The notes under the pieces are model-generated. The model made no database searches, was not told where the DNA came from, and saw only the letters and a program-made list of their open reading frames with translations. A stretch of 5,557 bases of DNA from a bacterium. Lineage in GTDB: Bacteria; SM23-31; JAUVVT01. Numbering within the stretch: the stretch's first letter is position 1; each line of letters begins with the position of its first letter. The position numbers were made by a program, and so were the translations under genes. Shown here piece after piece: positions 1 through 5,557 of the stretch. The DNA lies in assembly GCA_030616165.1 (NCBI GenBank), contig JAUWXV010000241.1:1-5557 (forward strand), in the 5' to 3' direction.

Positions 1-1315
1 TTATACTCTCTCTATATCGTTTTTGTCTTTTTATATTCTTGTTTTGTTATCCCTTTTTAATTTAAAATTGGTTTGGCTTTTAATAATATTTTTAACCCCA
101 TTTTCTATAGAGATTTTAATTCCGCAGTTTTCTTTTGCCACTCAATTCCCAACAGAACCATTAATAGCTACTGTGATATTAATCTGGATTTTAAGAACCC
201 TCCTCAAAAAAAATATAACATTTGCAGCATCTTCTTTTAATATACCTATTATTATTTTTTTTTCAATATGCATAATTTCACTGATAAAATCGGATTATCT
301 GTTGTATTCGATTAAGGGTTTAATTACACTTTTATTTTATATTTTGATTGGATATTTTTTTGCTCTAAATAATGTTAAAAGCAAGAAGGATATAGAGAGG
401 GTAATTTTATTATTAATATTTTTGTCTTTGATTTTTTCTGTTTTTGGTATATACAACCATTTTTTTTCAAAAGATATATTTCTTCAAAATATAACAAAAG
501 GGGTTCCAAGGCCTTTCTTTCCTGAGCATGGAAGTTATGCCGCTTTTATTACCTTCGGATTTGCATTTGCTTTAAATTTGGGATTAAATCCAAAAAATAA
601 TTTACTTACCTGGATTTTCAGAGTTTGTGCAGCAATTATATTTACAGGAATAATTCTTTCTTTTACCAGGGCAGCGTGGCTGGGGGCCCTATTTCTAATT
701 GTATTTTCATTCTGGTTCACCCTGTTGAAAAAGTTTAGTGTCAAAAATATTTTTATACTTTTGATGATAATACTCATTTTTTGTTTGATAATTTATCTTT
801 TGGTATTAAATACCGATATATTGGTTCACTTTTTTACAATATATGATATTAGCAATTTATCAAACCTTGAACGTTTTAATAGATGGGCAGCAGCAATAAA
901 GATGTTTAAGGATAGTCCAGTTTTGGGTGTGGGATACGATACTTATACCAGTAATTATTATTATTATAGAAATTTTAATTATTCAACCTTATTATCATCA
1001 GCATTCATGGGAGTTCACAGTGAATTTTTAAAGGTTCTATCAGAAACCGGCTTATTAGGGTTTATCTCTTTCATTTTGTTATTATCCATTTTTTTCAGAG
1101 AAGGGTTTAAGGTTTACAATAAGATTAACGACCTGTTCTTAAAACTCATCATACTTGGTATTATCGGCGGTTTTTCTTCTTACTTGATTCATGGGATATT
1201 TAACAATTTTACAAAGTTTGATAAGGTTGCGATTCCGTTCTGGCTTTCTTTTGGATTGATAGGTGCTGTCGGAAGACTTATCAAGGAGAATAAGGTTGAT
1301 GACAACCAACGATGA
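1..1315 (+). CDS. O-antigen polymerase/ligase family membrane protein (Wzy/WaaL type), 5' end outside window
   Basis: Integral membrane protein of the O-antigen ligase (Wzy_C) family, which joins lipid-linked glycan to a growing chain (polymerase) or to lipid A-core (ligase) on the periplasmic face. The first full codon in frame is at position 2 and no stop precedes the TTG at 23, so the gene probably begins left of the window; perhaps only a short N-terminal piece is missing. Counting that TTG as residue 1, 430 residues are visible, with about ten hydrophobic segments. Family hallmarks: SFTRAAWLGA around 213-222 (Arg216), a large polar loop about 265-330 with Arg284 and Trp288 followed by GVGYDTY at 302-308, then HSEFL (His332) and ETGLLG (341-346). 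Arg residues and a loop His are the residues implicated in catalysis in WaaL. A Tyr-rich patch (NYYYYR, 311-316) lies in the loop. Position next to a flippase and glycosyltransferases slightly favours a Wzy polymerase, but ligase cannot be excluded. It overlaps the next gene by 17 nt. Confidence 0.88.
   Translation, partial: YTLSISFLSFYILVLLSLFNLKLVWLLIIFLTPFSIEILIPQFSFATQFPTEPLIATVILIWILRTLLKKNITFAASSFNIPIIIFFSICIISLIKSDYLLYSIKGLITLLFYILIGYFFALNNVKSKKDIERVILLLIFLSLIFSVFGIYNHFFSKDIFLQNITKGVPRPFFPEHGSYAAFITFGFAFALNLGLNPKNNLLTWIFRVCAAIIFTGIILSFTRAAWLGALFLIVFSFWFTLLKKFSVKNIFILLMIILIFCLIIYLLVLNTDILVHFFTIYDISNLSNLERFNRWAAAIKMFKDSPVLGVGYDTYTSNYYYYRNFNYSTLLSSAFMGVHSEFLKVLSETGLLGFISFILLLSIFFREGFKVYNKINDLFLKLIILGIIGGFSSYLIHGIFNNFTKFDKVAIPFWLSFGLIGAVGRLIKENKVDDNQR
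1283..1288 (+). promoter_or_regulatory. Ribosome binding site deciding the flippase start
   Basis: AAGGAG lies 10 nt before the ATG at 1299, inside the end of the preceding gene. It is the only near-consensus Shine-Dalgarno in front of any start in this window. It supports ATG 1299 over the in-frame GTG at 1263, which would lie upstream of it. A TTG at 1296 is also in range (7 nt) but would add only one codon. The placement suggests translation coupled to the upstream gene. Confidence 0.65.
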
Positions 1316-2741
1316 AAGACTGGGAGCGAGTATTACGAGAAATTCTTCGATATTTTTCTTTGGGACGGTTTTAGATAAGATATTTTCGTTTATTGCTATT
1401 GTTTTAATTACAAGATATCTGGGGGAAGAAGAGTTCGGAATATTTAATTATGCATTAGTATATATAAGTTTTTTTGCTGTATTAATAGACTTCGGCACAG
1501 AATCAATTCTTATAAGAGAAATCTCCAGAAATCCAAAAGATGATGCAACCCTGGTCGGCAATAATGTCCTTATGAAACTATTTTTAACTGCATCAGCAAT
1601 TATTTTTTCTTTTGTAATCACAAAATTCGCAGATTTCAGATATGAAAAGGAAATTCTGATATATATAATGTTAATAAATCTGATATTCTCACCAAAACTT
1701 CCTACTCTAAAAAATTCATTTGAAGCGGGATTCAAGGTGAGAATAAGGATTGGATTTCCGGTTCTGATGAATATACTTGGTTCTGTTGTTCTTCTTATTG
1801 CCGTGATTATTATAATTCATCTGAAGGGTTCCATAAGATTAATAACGCTGGGATATGTTCTAAGCGGAGTTCCGGGTCTTGTCCTCCTTTTTTGGAAATC
1901 GAGAAAAATAATAAGACCAAAGTTTTCGATAGATTTTAATATATGGAGATATTTTTTAAAAGAGTCATTTCCACTTGCTTTTTATGGAATACTCCTGAGC
2001 CTTTCAAACAGGATGGATGTTTTAATGCTTTCCTGGATGAAAGGAGATGCAGAGGTAGGATATTATTCCGCTGCTTTTAGATTGATACTTCCCCTTTCTT
2101 TTATACCGGTTGCTCTGGTTGTTTCTCTATTGCCTGTAATGTCGAAACTTTATCACGAGAAGGATGAAGCTCTCAGCAGAATTTATCAATTCAGTCTTAA
2201 AATAATGTTTTGTTTATCTCTTCCAATTGCTGTTCTAATATACACCGCTTCTGAACAGATTATTAATATAATTTATACTTCGAGATATTATCCATCAACT
2301 GCCGGGCTGAAAATTCTTATAATTTCTCAGATTTTTCTATTTTTGAATGTTATAATGAACCACTTTATAATATCAATCGGGAAACAACTTAAAGGTCTTT
2401 ATGTTGTTGGGGGAATGGTAATTATCAATTTCATTTTGAACGTTTTTCTTATTCCAAAATATGGCCTCGTAGGTGCAAGCCTTGCTACCGTGATTACGGA
2501 ATTTTCTGCATTGATTTTGTGGATTAATTTTACCAAAGGGTTTCTCAGGGATTTTCCTTTGTTATCTTTTTTGAAGATTATCGCACTGAATGTTATCGGT
2601 ATTGTTTTTATCAGATTAACGGTTGAAGAATATTTTTTCTTCAGTATCATTGGATTTTTAATAATTCAGTTTTTATTAATACTGGCATTTAAGATATTTT
2701 CGAGGGAGGAGATATCCGAGTTTAAGGTTTCTTTGAGGTAA
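1299..2741 (+). CDS. Wzx-type polysaccharide flippase (MOP superfamily)
   Basis: Polytopic inner-membrane transporter of 480 residues, the usual size for Wzx/RfbX flippases of the MATE-like MOP superfamily, which move undecaprenyl-pyrophosphate-linked oligosaccharide units from the cytoplasmic to the periplasmic face. Seen in the sequence: about 12-14 hydrophobic segments along the whole length; the typical N-terminal ITRYLGEEEFGIFNYA (37-52) followed by DFGTESILIREISR (64-77); the mid-protein SNRMDVLMLSWM (236-247) with GYYSAAFRL (254-262); and the C-terminal-half NVFLIPKYGLVGASLAT (381-397). All are positions conserved in polysaccharide-biosynthesis flippases. ATG 1299 is chosen because AAGGAG sits 10 nt upstream; a GTG at 1263 would add 12 residues (LSEDLSRRIRL after Met) that do not look like family sequence. 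It overlaps the preceding gene by 17 nt, implying co-translation, and ends 11 nt before the next gene. Substrate specificity cannot be predicted. I leave the symbol blank because wzx is a role name here and no specific ortholog is recognised. Confidence 0.9.
   Translation: MTTNDERLGASITRNSSIFFFGTVLDKIFSFIAIVLITRYLGEEEFGIFNYALVYISFFAVLIDFGTESILIREISRNPKDDATLVGNNVLMKLFLTASAIIFSFVITKFADFRYEKEILIYIMLINLIFSPKLPTLKNSFEAGFKVRIRIGFPVLMNILGSVVLLIAVIIIIHLKGSIRLITLGYVLSGVPGLVLLFWKSRKIIRPKFSIDFNIWRYFLKESFPLAFYGILLSLSNRMDVLMLSWMKGDAEVGYYSAAFRLILPLSFIPVALVVSLLPVMSKLYHEKDEALSRIYQFSLKIMFCLSLPIAVLIYTASEQIINIIYTSRYYPSTAGLKILIISQIFLFLNVIMNHFIISIGKQLKGLYVVGGMVIINFILNVFLIPKYGLVGASLATVITEFSALILWINFTKGFLRDFPLLSFLKIIALNVIGIVFIRLTVEEYFFFSIIGFLIIQFLLILAFKIFSREEISEFKVSLR
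2735..2739 (+). promoter_or_regulatory. Weak ribosome binding site overlapping the flippase stop
   Basis: GAGGT ends 13 nt before the ATG at 2753 and its last base is the first base of the flippase stop codon (2739-2741). The spacing is longer than the usual 5-9 nt, so it may be weak. No better candidate lies closer. Confidence 0.35.
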
Positions 2742-2752
2742 GCAAAAATCTT

Positions 2753-3886
2753 ATGAACATATTAGTAATAGATAAAACATCAGTATTATCCGCTTATCAA
2801 AGGAAGTGGGAATTATTGGCAAATTATGAAGATGTAGAGATTACTTTATTGACTCCCAACTGCTGGAAGGAAAATTTTGATAAAATATATTTAGAAAAAA
2901 ACAGCAGATTGAAAATAATTGCAGGGAGGGTTGTATTTCCCGGATATGGAAATAGAGGATTTTATTATACATCACTTATCAGGGCGGTAATGAAGTGTAA
3001 GCCGGATATAATTCATATAATGGAAGAACCTTATTCACTTTTTTCGCTCGAGGTTGTTGCTGTGAAGAAAATCTTTGCTCCCAAAGCCAAGATTATTTTT
3101 TATACTTACGATAATATCTCTTATAATTACAAGTTTCACTATAAATTTTCACAAATTTATAAACTGATTGAACTTTTTACTTTTAAAAATGCCGATTATG
3201 CGTTATGCGCTAATGAAGAAGCAAAAAGTATAACCTTATCAAAAGGATTTGGTAAACCTGTGAAGGTAATCTATCCCTGTTTTGATTATACATTTTTAAA
3301 GAGGACTGAAACAGGGAGATTAAAGGAGGAATTGGGTCTAAAAGGGAGCGTTATCGGTTTTGCCGGGAGGATTGTTAAGGAAAAGGGACTTGATACTCTT
3401 ATAAAAGCGTGCAGTGAAATAAAAGAAGATGTAAGTCTATTGATTATTGGAAGAGGGGAATATAAACGTGAGCTTATCAGATTAGCAGAAGAACTCGGGA
3501 TTAACGAGAAAATAAGGTTTGTTGACGTAGTAAAGTATTCTGAAATTCCCAAATTTTTGAGTTTATTGGATATCTTTGTTCTTCCGTCGATAACAACAGA
3601 CAGGTGGAAGGAACAGTTTGGGAGGGTGATAATTGAGGCAATGGCTTGTGAAGTTCCGGTTATTGGTTCGAGTTCAGGAGCAATCCCAGAGGTGATTGGA
3701 GATAATGGATTAATATTCAGAGAAAATGATTATATTGACCTTAAAAACAAGATCTTGATATTGATGGAAAATGGTGAATACAGAAATAGATTAATAGCTT
3801 CAGGAAAAAGTTATGCGAAAAATTTTTCCGGGGAAAACTTTGCAAAAAAAATTTATATGATATATCGTGAATTGTTAAATAATTGA
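2753..3886 (+). CDS. GT4-type glycosyltransferase (GT-B fold, retaining)
   Basis: Cytoplasmic or membrane-associated enzyme of 377 residues, normal length for GT4. It should transfer a sugar from a nucleotide-sugar donor to the lipid-linked glycan. The N-terminal Rossmann half begins directly with MNILVID and carries KPDIIHIMEEPYS (83-95), the usual end-of-strand PDIIH motif. The donor-binding C-terminal half begins near 199 with IGFAGRIVKEKGLDTL (201-216; Arg206 and Lys211 in the phosphate-binding GR...KG pattern), then LLIIGRGE (229-236), a FVLPS strand (275-279), and the EX7E motif Glu287-Glu295 within WKEQFGRVIIEAMA, followed by PVIGSSSGAIPEVIG (302-316). Glu300 sits where the family usually has Gly after the AMAC stretch. 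No signal peptide or membrane span is seen. The ATG gives a typical GT4 N-terminus. It lies 11 nt after the flippase gene and 6 nt before the GT9 gene. Donor and acceptor sugars are unknown. Confidence 0.92.
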   Translation: MNILVIDKTSVLSAYQRKWELLANYEDVEITLLTPNCWKENFDKIYLEKNSRLKIIAGRVVFPGYGNRGFYYTSLIRAVMKCKPDIIHIMEEPYSLFSLEVVAVKKIFAPKAKIIFYTYDNISYNYKFHYKFSQIYKLIELFTFKNADYALCANEEAKSITLSKGFGKPVKVIYPCFDYTFLKRTETGRLKEELGLKGSVIGFAGRIVKEKGLDTLIKACSEIKEDVSLLIIGRGEYKRELIRLAEELGINEKIRFVDVVKYSEIPKFLSLLDIFVLPSITTDRWKEQFGRVIIEAMACEVPVIGSSSGAIPEVIGDNGLIFRENDYIDLKNKILILMENGEYRNRLIASGKSYAKNFSGENFAKKIYMIYRELLNN

Positions 3887-3892
3887 TTTTAT

Positions 3893-5038
3893 ATGGAATA
3901 TTTATTATATTTTATTTCGTTCATATTTACAAAGATAATAAATTTTAATAAAAATGTAAGCAAGGCAAATTTTAACAGGATACTAATAATAAAACTCGAC
4001 CATATCGGGGATGTCGTAACTTCTCTGCCTTCTGTTTATTCTATTCGAAAAAGGTTTCCGGATGCTGTGATTACATTTTTAACAGGTGAATGGTCAGAAG
4101 ATGTATTGAAGAATAATCCGTACATTGATAATATTGAGATTTACAACTCGAACAGGTTTAGTCGAGAAAGAGAAAATAGAAAATCAATTATCCAGAGGAT
4201 AAGATATTTAAGAAGTATATTTAAAAAGAGATATGACCTTATTGCAGGATTAAGGGACGATTGGCTGTCACTTATTTTTTCACTGATTTATTTTCCAAAA
4301 GCAAGAATAGATAGAGGAACTGTCAGGATTAAACTAAAATATGAAAACACTTCAGGATTGATTTTTAAAAGTGAGAAAGGAAATAAAACGCTCCACGAAG
4401 TAGATACAAATTTAAAAATAACTGAAATGGCTGGTGCAGAAGCGATTGGAGAAGAAAAGTTTATATTTTTGTCTGAAAGTGAAAGAGATTGGGCAGAAGA
4501 ATTTTTATCGTCCAAAGGATTAAAAGAGAAGAAGTTTGTCATAATAAGTCCGGGCGCTAAATGGAAATACAGAAGATGGAATACCCGAAACTTTGCTCTT
4601 CTTGCTGACAGAATAAGAGGAAAATTCGGATTGGATATTTTGATTTCTGGTTCTGAAGGTGAGGTCGATACTGCTGAAGATATGAGAGTAATGATGAAAG
4701 AAAAAGGCATATCTGTTGCTGGAAAGATTGACATTCGTCAAATTTTATCATTGTTAGAGAAAGCATTGATTTGTATAACAAATGACAGCGGGATGGTACA
4801 TCTAACTTCGGGATTAAATATTCCTGTGATTGCACTTTTTGGAGCACAGGACCCGATGAAATTTGGTCCGTGGAGTGATATTAATACAGTTTATCACAAA
4901 AAAGTCGAATGTTTTCCGTGCAGTCAGAAAAAGTGCAAACTCAAGGATAATCCATGCATAAATCTGATTGAAGAAGATGAGGTCTTTTCGGGGGTCAGTG
5001 AGATTTTAAATTCAACACAGAATATAGAGGTTCAATAA
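3893..5038 (+). CDS. GT9 family glycosyltransferase (heptosyltransferase-like)
   Basis: GT-B enzyme of 381 residues related to LPS heptosyltransferases WaaC/WaaF/WaaQ, which add heptose to the LPS inner core from ADP-heptose; other members may use other donors. Motifs: RILIIKLDHIGDVVTSLP at 29-46, where Asp40 matches the catalytic Asp of WaaC (Asp13 in E. coli); SPGAKWKYRRWNTRNFA at 219-235, the donor phosphate-binding region; TNDSGMVHLTSGL at 296-308 (Asp298, His303); and ALFGAQDPMKFGPW at 314-327. At the WaaC Lys192 position (two before the conserved Trp229) there is Arg227, and Asn230 replaces the usual Pro. The C-terminus has four Cys (340, 343, 348, 355; C-x2-C-x4-C-x6-C), a pattern common in this family. 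An N-terminal extension of about 28 residues, hydrophobic at 4-17, precedes the Rossmann core and may help membrane association. No Shine-Dalgarno is visible before ATG 3893, which is 6 nt after the previous stop; no other in-frame ATG, GTG or TTG precedes the core motif. The stop lies within the left flanking repeat of the element downstream. Confidence 0.9.
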   Translation: MEYLLYFISFIFTKIINFNKNVSKANFNRILIIKLDHIGDVVTSLPSVYSIRKRFPDAVITFLTGEWSEDVLKNNPYIDNIEIYNSNRFSRERENRKSIIQRIRYLRSIFKKRYDLIAGLRDDWLSLIFSLIYFPKARIDRGTVRIKLKYENTSGLIFKSEKGNKTLHEVDTNLKITEMAGAEAIGEEKFIFLSESERDWAEEFLSSKGLKEKKFVIISPGAKWKYRRWNTRNFALLADRIRGKFGLDILISGSEGEVDTAEDMRVMMKEKGISVAGKIDIRQILSLLEKALICITNDSGMVHLTSGLNIPVIALFGAQDPMKFGPWSDINTVYHKKVECFPCSQKKCKLKDNPCINLIEEDEVFSGVSEILNSTQNIEVQ

Positions 5039-5040
5039 AT
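5035..5040. repeat. Left flanking direct repeat (putative target-site duplication)
   Basis: ATAAAT directly abuts the GAGTC terminus of the palindromic element and is matched by ATAAAT at 5162-5167 directly after the GACTC terminus. It contains the TAA stop of the GT9 gene (5036-5038). Six A/T bases can match by chance in such A+T-rich DNA. The exact abutment at both termini is what supports a duplication. Confidence 0.55.
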
Positions 5041-5060
5041 GAGTCAAGTTTAAAAAGGTT

Positions 5061-5081
5061 AAAACCGCGAATTTCGCTAAT
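5061..5081. repeat. Left arm of imperfect inverted repeat
   Basis: Starts AAAACCGCGAATT and pairs with 5129-5149 (ending AATTAGCGGTTTT), 18 of 21 positions complementary; the three mismatches are at arm positions 9, 14 and 18. Two 9-bp units are visible: CCGCGAATT (5065-5073) and TCGCTAATC (5074-5082). The loop between arms is 47 nt. Confidence 0.8.
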
Positions 5082-5118
5082 CAAAACTAATTGATTTTTG
5101 TTAAATTGTGTAATATTA

Positions 5119-5145
5119 AATTCGTGAAATTCGCGTAATTAGCGG
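5119..5145. repeat. Three contiguous 9-bp units in the right arm
   Basis: AATTCGTGA (5119-5127), AATTCGCGT (5128-5136) and AATTAGCGG (5137-5145) follow each other without gaps; read on the - strand they are TCACGAATT, ACGCGAATT and CCGCTAATT in reverse order. The right part of the inverted repeat (5129-5149) covers most of two of these units. The left arm contains two related units in opposite orientation. Confidence 0.7.
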
Positions 5146-5161
5146 TTTTTAGAGCGGACTC

Positions 5162-5167
5162 ATAAAT
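5162..5167. repeat. Right flanking direct repeat (putative target-site duplication)
   Basis: ATAAAT directly after the GACTC terminus of the element, identical to 5035-5040. Removing one copy plus the element would restore a TAA stop followed by about 32 nt to the next ATG, a spacing in keeping with the rest of this tightly packed operon. Confidence 0.55.
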
Positions 5168-5196
5168 CGAATCCTTACAATAATGAATGTAAAAAT

Positions 5197-5557
5197 ATGA
5201 AAATAATTACTGTTGATACATCCGGCAGAGGCGGAATATGTCATTATACTTATTTATTATGTCGTGCTTTATCTTCATTGGAAAAGGAGATGACATTACT
5301 TACAACGAGAAACTATGAACTGAATTCATTTGAAAAAGATTTCAATATTATAAAAATTCTCCCGACACATTATCAAAAAAGGCACAAATTTTCAAAGGGG
5401 GTAATTTATTTTCGTTCTTTAATTAAAATTTTATTCTATATATTGAGTAAAAAACCTGATGTTGTCCATTTTCATCAAATTAAGGTTCCTTTCGTTGAGT
5501 ACTGGTTTTATAAATTGATAGGATTGAATAATATAAAGATTGTAATTACACTTCATT
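5197..5557 (+). CDS. GT4-type glycosyltransferase, N-terminal part (runs off right edge)
   Basis: Open frame from ATG 5197 through the right edge: 120 full codons and one extra base, with no stop. It starts MKIITVDTSGRGGICHYTY. The glycine-rich GRGG at 10-13, followed by a helix (HYTYLLCRAL), is the typical first beta-strand/loop/helix of the GT4 N-terminal Rossmann domain. KKPDVVHFHQIK (85-96) is the usual PDVVH motif, and KIVITLH (114-120) matches the strand ending in a conserved His in many family members. The catalytic C-terminal half lies outside the window, so the family call rests on the N-terminal fold alone; donor and acceptor are unknown. No clear Shine-Dalgarno precedes the start. 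An upstream ATG at 5183 is out of this frame's use because it meets a stop after five codons. Separated from the GT9 gene by 158 nt, almost all of it the palindromic element; probably still the same operon if transcription reads through. Confidence 0.82.
   Translation, partial: MKIITVDTSGRGGICHYTYLLCRALSSLEKEMTLLTTRNYELNSFEKDFNIIKILPTHYQKRHKFSKGVIYFRSLIKILFYILSKKPDVVHFHQIKVPFVEYWFYKLIGLNNIKIVITLH

Larger units (their letters stand above)
5041..5161. mobile_element. 121-bp palindromic MITE/REP-like element, no coding capacity
   Basis: Non-coding insertion between two glycosyltransferase genes. Terminal inverted repeats GAGTC (5041-5045) and GACTC (5157-5161) bracket it, and the same 6-bp ATAAAT lies immediately outside each end. 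Inside are two 21-nt inverted arms (5061-5081 and 5129-5149, 18 of 21 matched) built on 9-bp units resembling NCGCNAATT, and a small hairpin in the loop (AATCAA 5079-5084 with TTGATT 5091-5096). The arms are asymmetric: 15 nt separate TIR and arm on the left, 7 nt on the right. It is too short to encode a transposase, so it would have to be mobilised in trans. The local CG-rich words in the arms differ from the surrounding A+T-rich coding DNA. It could instead be a static hairpin or terminator, but the flanking repeat argues for insertion. I do not recognise a named family. Confidence 0.6.

Noticed and set aside
23-25. TTG as the true start of the first gene
   Set aside because: The frame is open upstream to the window edge with hydrophobic codons (YTLSISF), no Shine-Dalgarno precedes it, and TTG is an ordinary Leu codon inside what looks like the first membrane segment. 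The gene is treated as 5'-partial.
1263-1265. GTG as the flippase start
   Set aside because: It would extend the overlap with the upstream gene to 53 nt and add polar residues not typical of the family, while AAGGAG at 1283-1288 points to ATG 1299.
4288-4734. 148-codon open frame on the - strand
   Set aside because: It lies wholly inside the GT9 gene, whose motifs are clear in the + frame. The translation is Ser/Phe/Ile-rich low-complexity sequence with no recognisable domain, as expected for an antisense shadow of A+T-rich coding DNA. Other - strand open frames at 535-777, 1448-1735, 2399-2650, 3286-3552 and 4557-4847 are rejected for the same reason.
5091-5119. Sigma-70-like promoter inside the element (TTGATT, 17 nt, TATTAA)
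   Set aside because: Each box matches only four of six consensus bases, and such pairs arise often by chance in DNA this A+T-rich. No independent evidence of a start site is present.
5041-5161. CRISPR repeat or tRNA/small RNA gene in the 158-nt gap
   Set aside because: There are no regularly spaced direct repeats with unique spacers, the 9-bp units are contiguous or inverted, and no cloverleaf or CCA end can be drawn. A mobile palindrome explains the structure better.
1-5557. A previously undescribed defence or metabolic system
   Set aside because: All five genes fall clearly into known polysaccharide-assembly families with intact motifs, and no unassigned gene remains in the window.

Overview
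This window is a stretch of a surface-polysaccharide (O-antigen, capsule or exopolysaccharide type) biosynthesis operon from a strongly A+T-rich bacterium. All genes lie on the + strand and read as one transcription unit. A GT9 (heptosyltransferase-type) enzyme beside Wzx- and Wzy/WaaL-type membrane proteins favours a Gram-negative-type (LPS-making) organism. The A+T richness and the weak or missing Shine-Dalgarno sequences in front of three of the four visible starts would fit Bacteroidota or related uncultured lineages, but I cannot name the taxon from the sequence.

Layout: (1) positions 1-1315, an O-antigen polymerase/ligase-family membrane protein whose reading frame stays open through the left edge, so its true start lies outside the window; (2) 1299-2741, a Wzx-type flippase overlapping gene 1 by 17 nt; (3) 2753-3886, a GT4-type (GT-B fold) glycosyltransferase; (4) 3893-5038, a GT9 glycosyltransferase; (5) 5041-5161, a 121-bp palindromic, non-coding element with short terminal inverted repeats and a matching 6-bp direct repeat on each side, which looks like an inserted MITE/REP-like element; (6) 5197 to the right edge, the N-terminal 120 codons of a second GT4-type glycosyltransferase.

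Together the genes give an assembly line. The glycosyltransferases add sugars to a lipid-linked unit on the cytoplasmic face, the flippase moves it across the inner membrane, and the Wzy/WaaL-type protein polymerises it or ligates it to an acceptor on the outer face. The sugars and final polymer cannot be read from sequence.

The genes belong to well-known families and I see no sign of a new enzymatic system. The least ordinary item is the small element at 5041-5161. It has terminal GAGTC/GACTC, flanking ATAAAT copies, two imperfect inverted arms and an internal 9-bp periodicity. It appears to have widened an intergenic gap of about 32 nt to 158 nt exactly at the stop codon of the GT9 gene.
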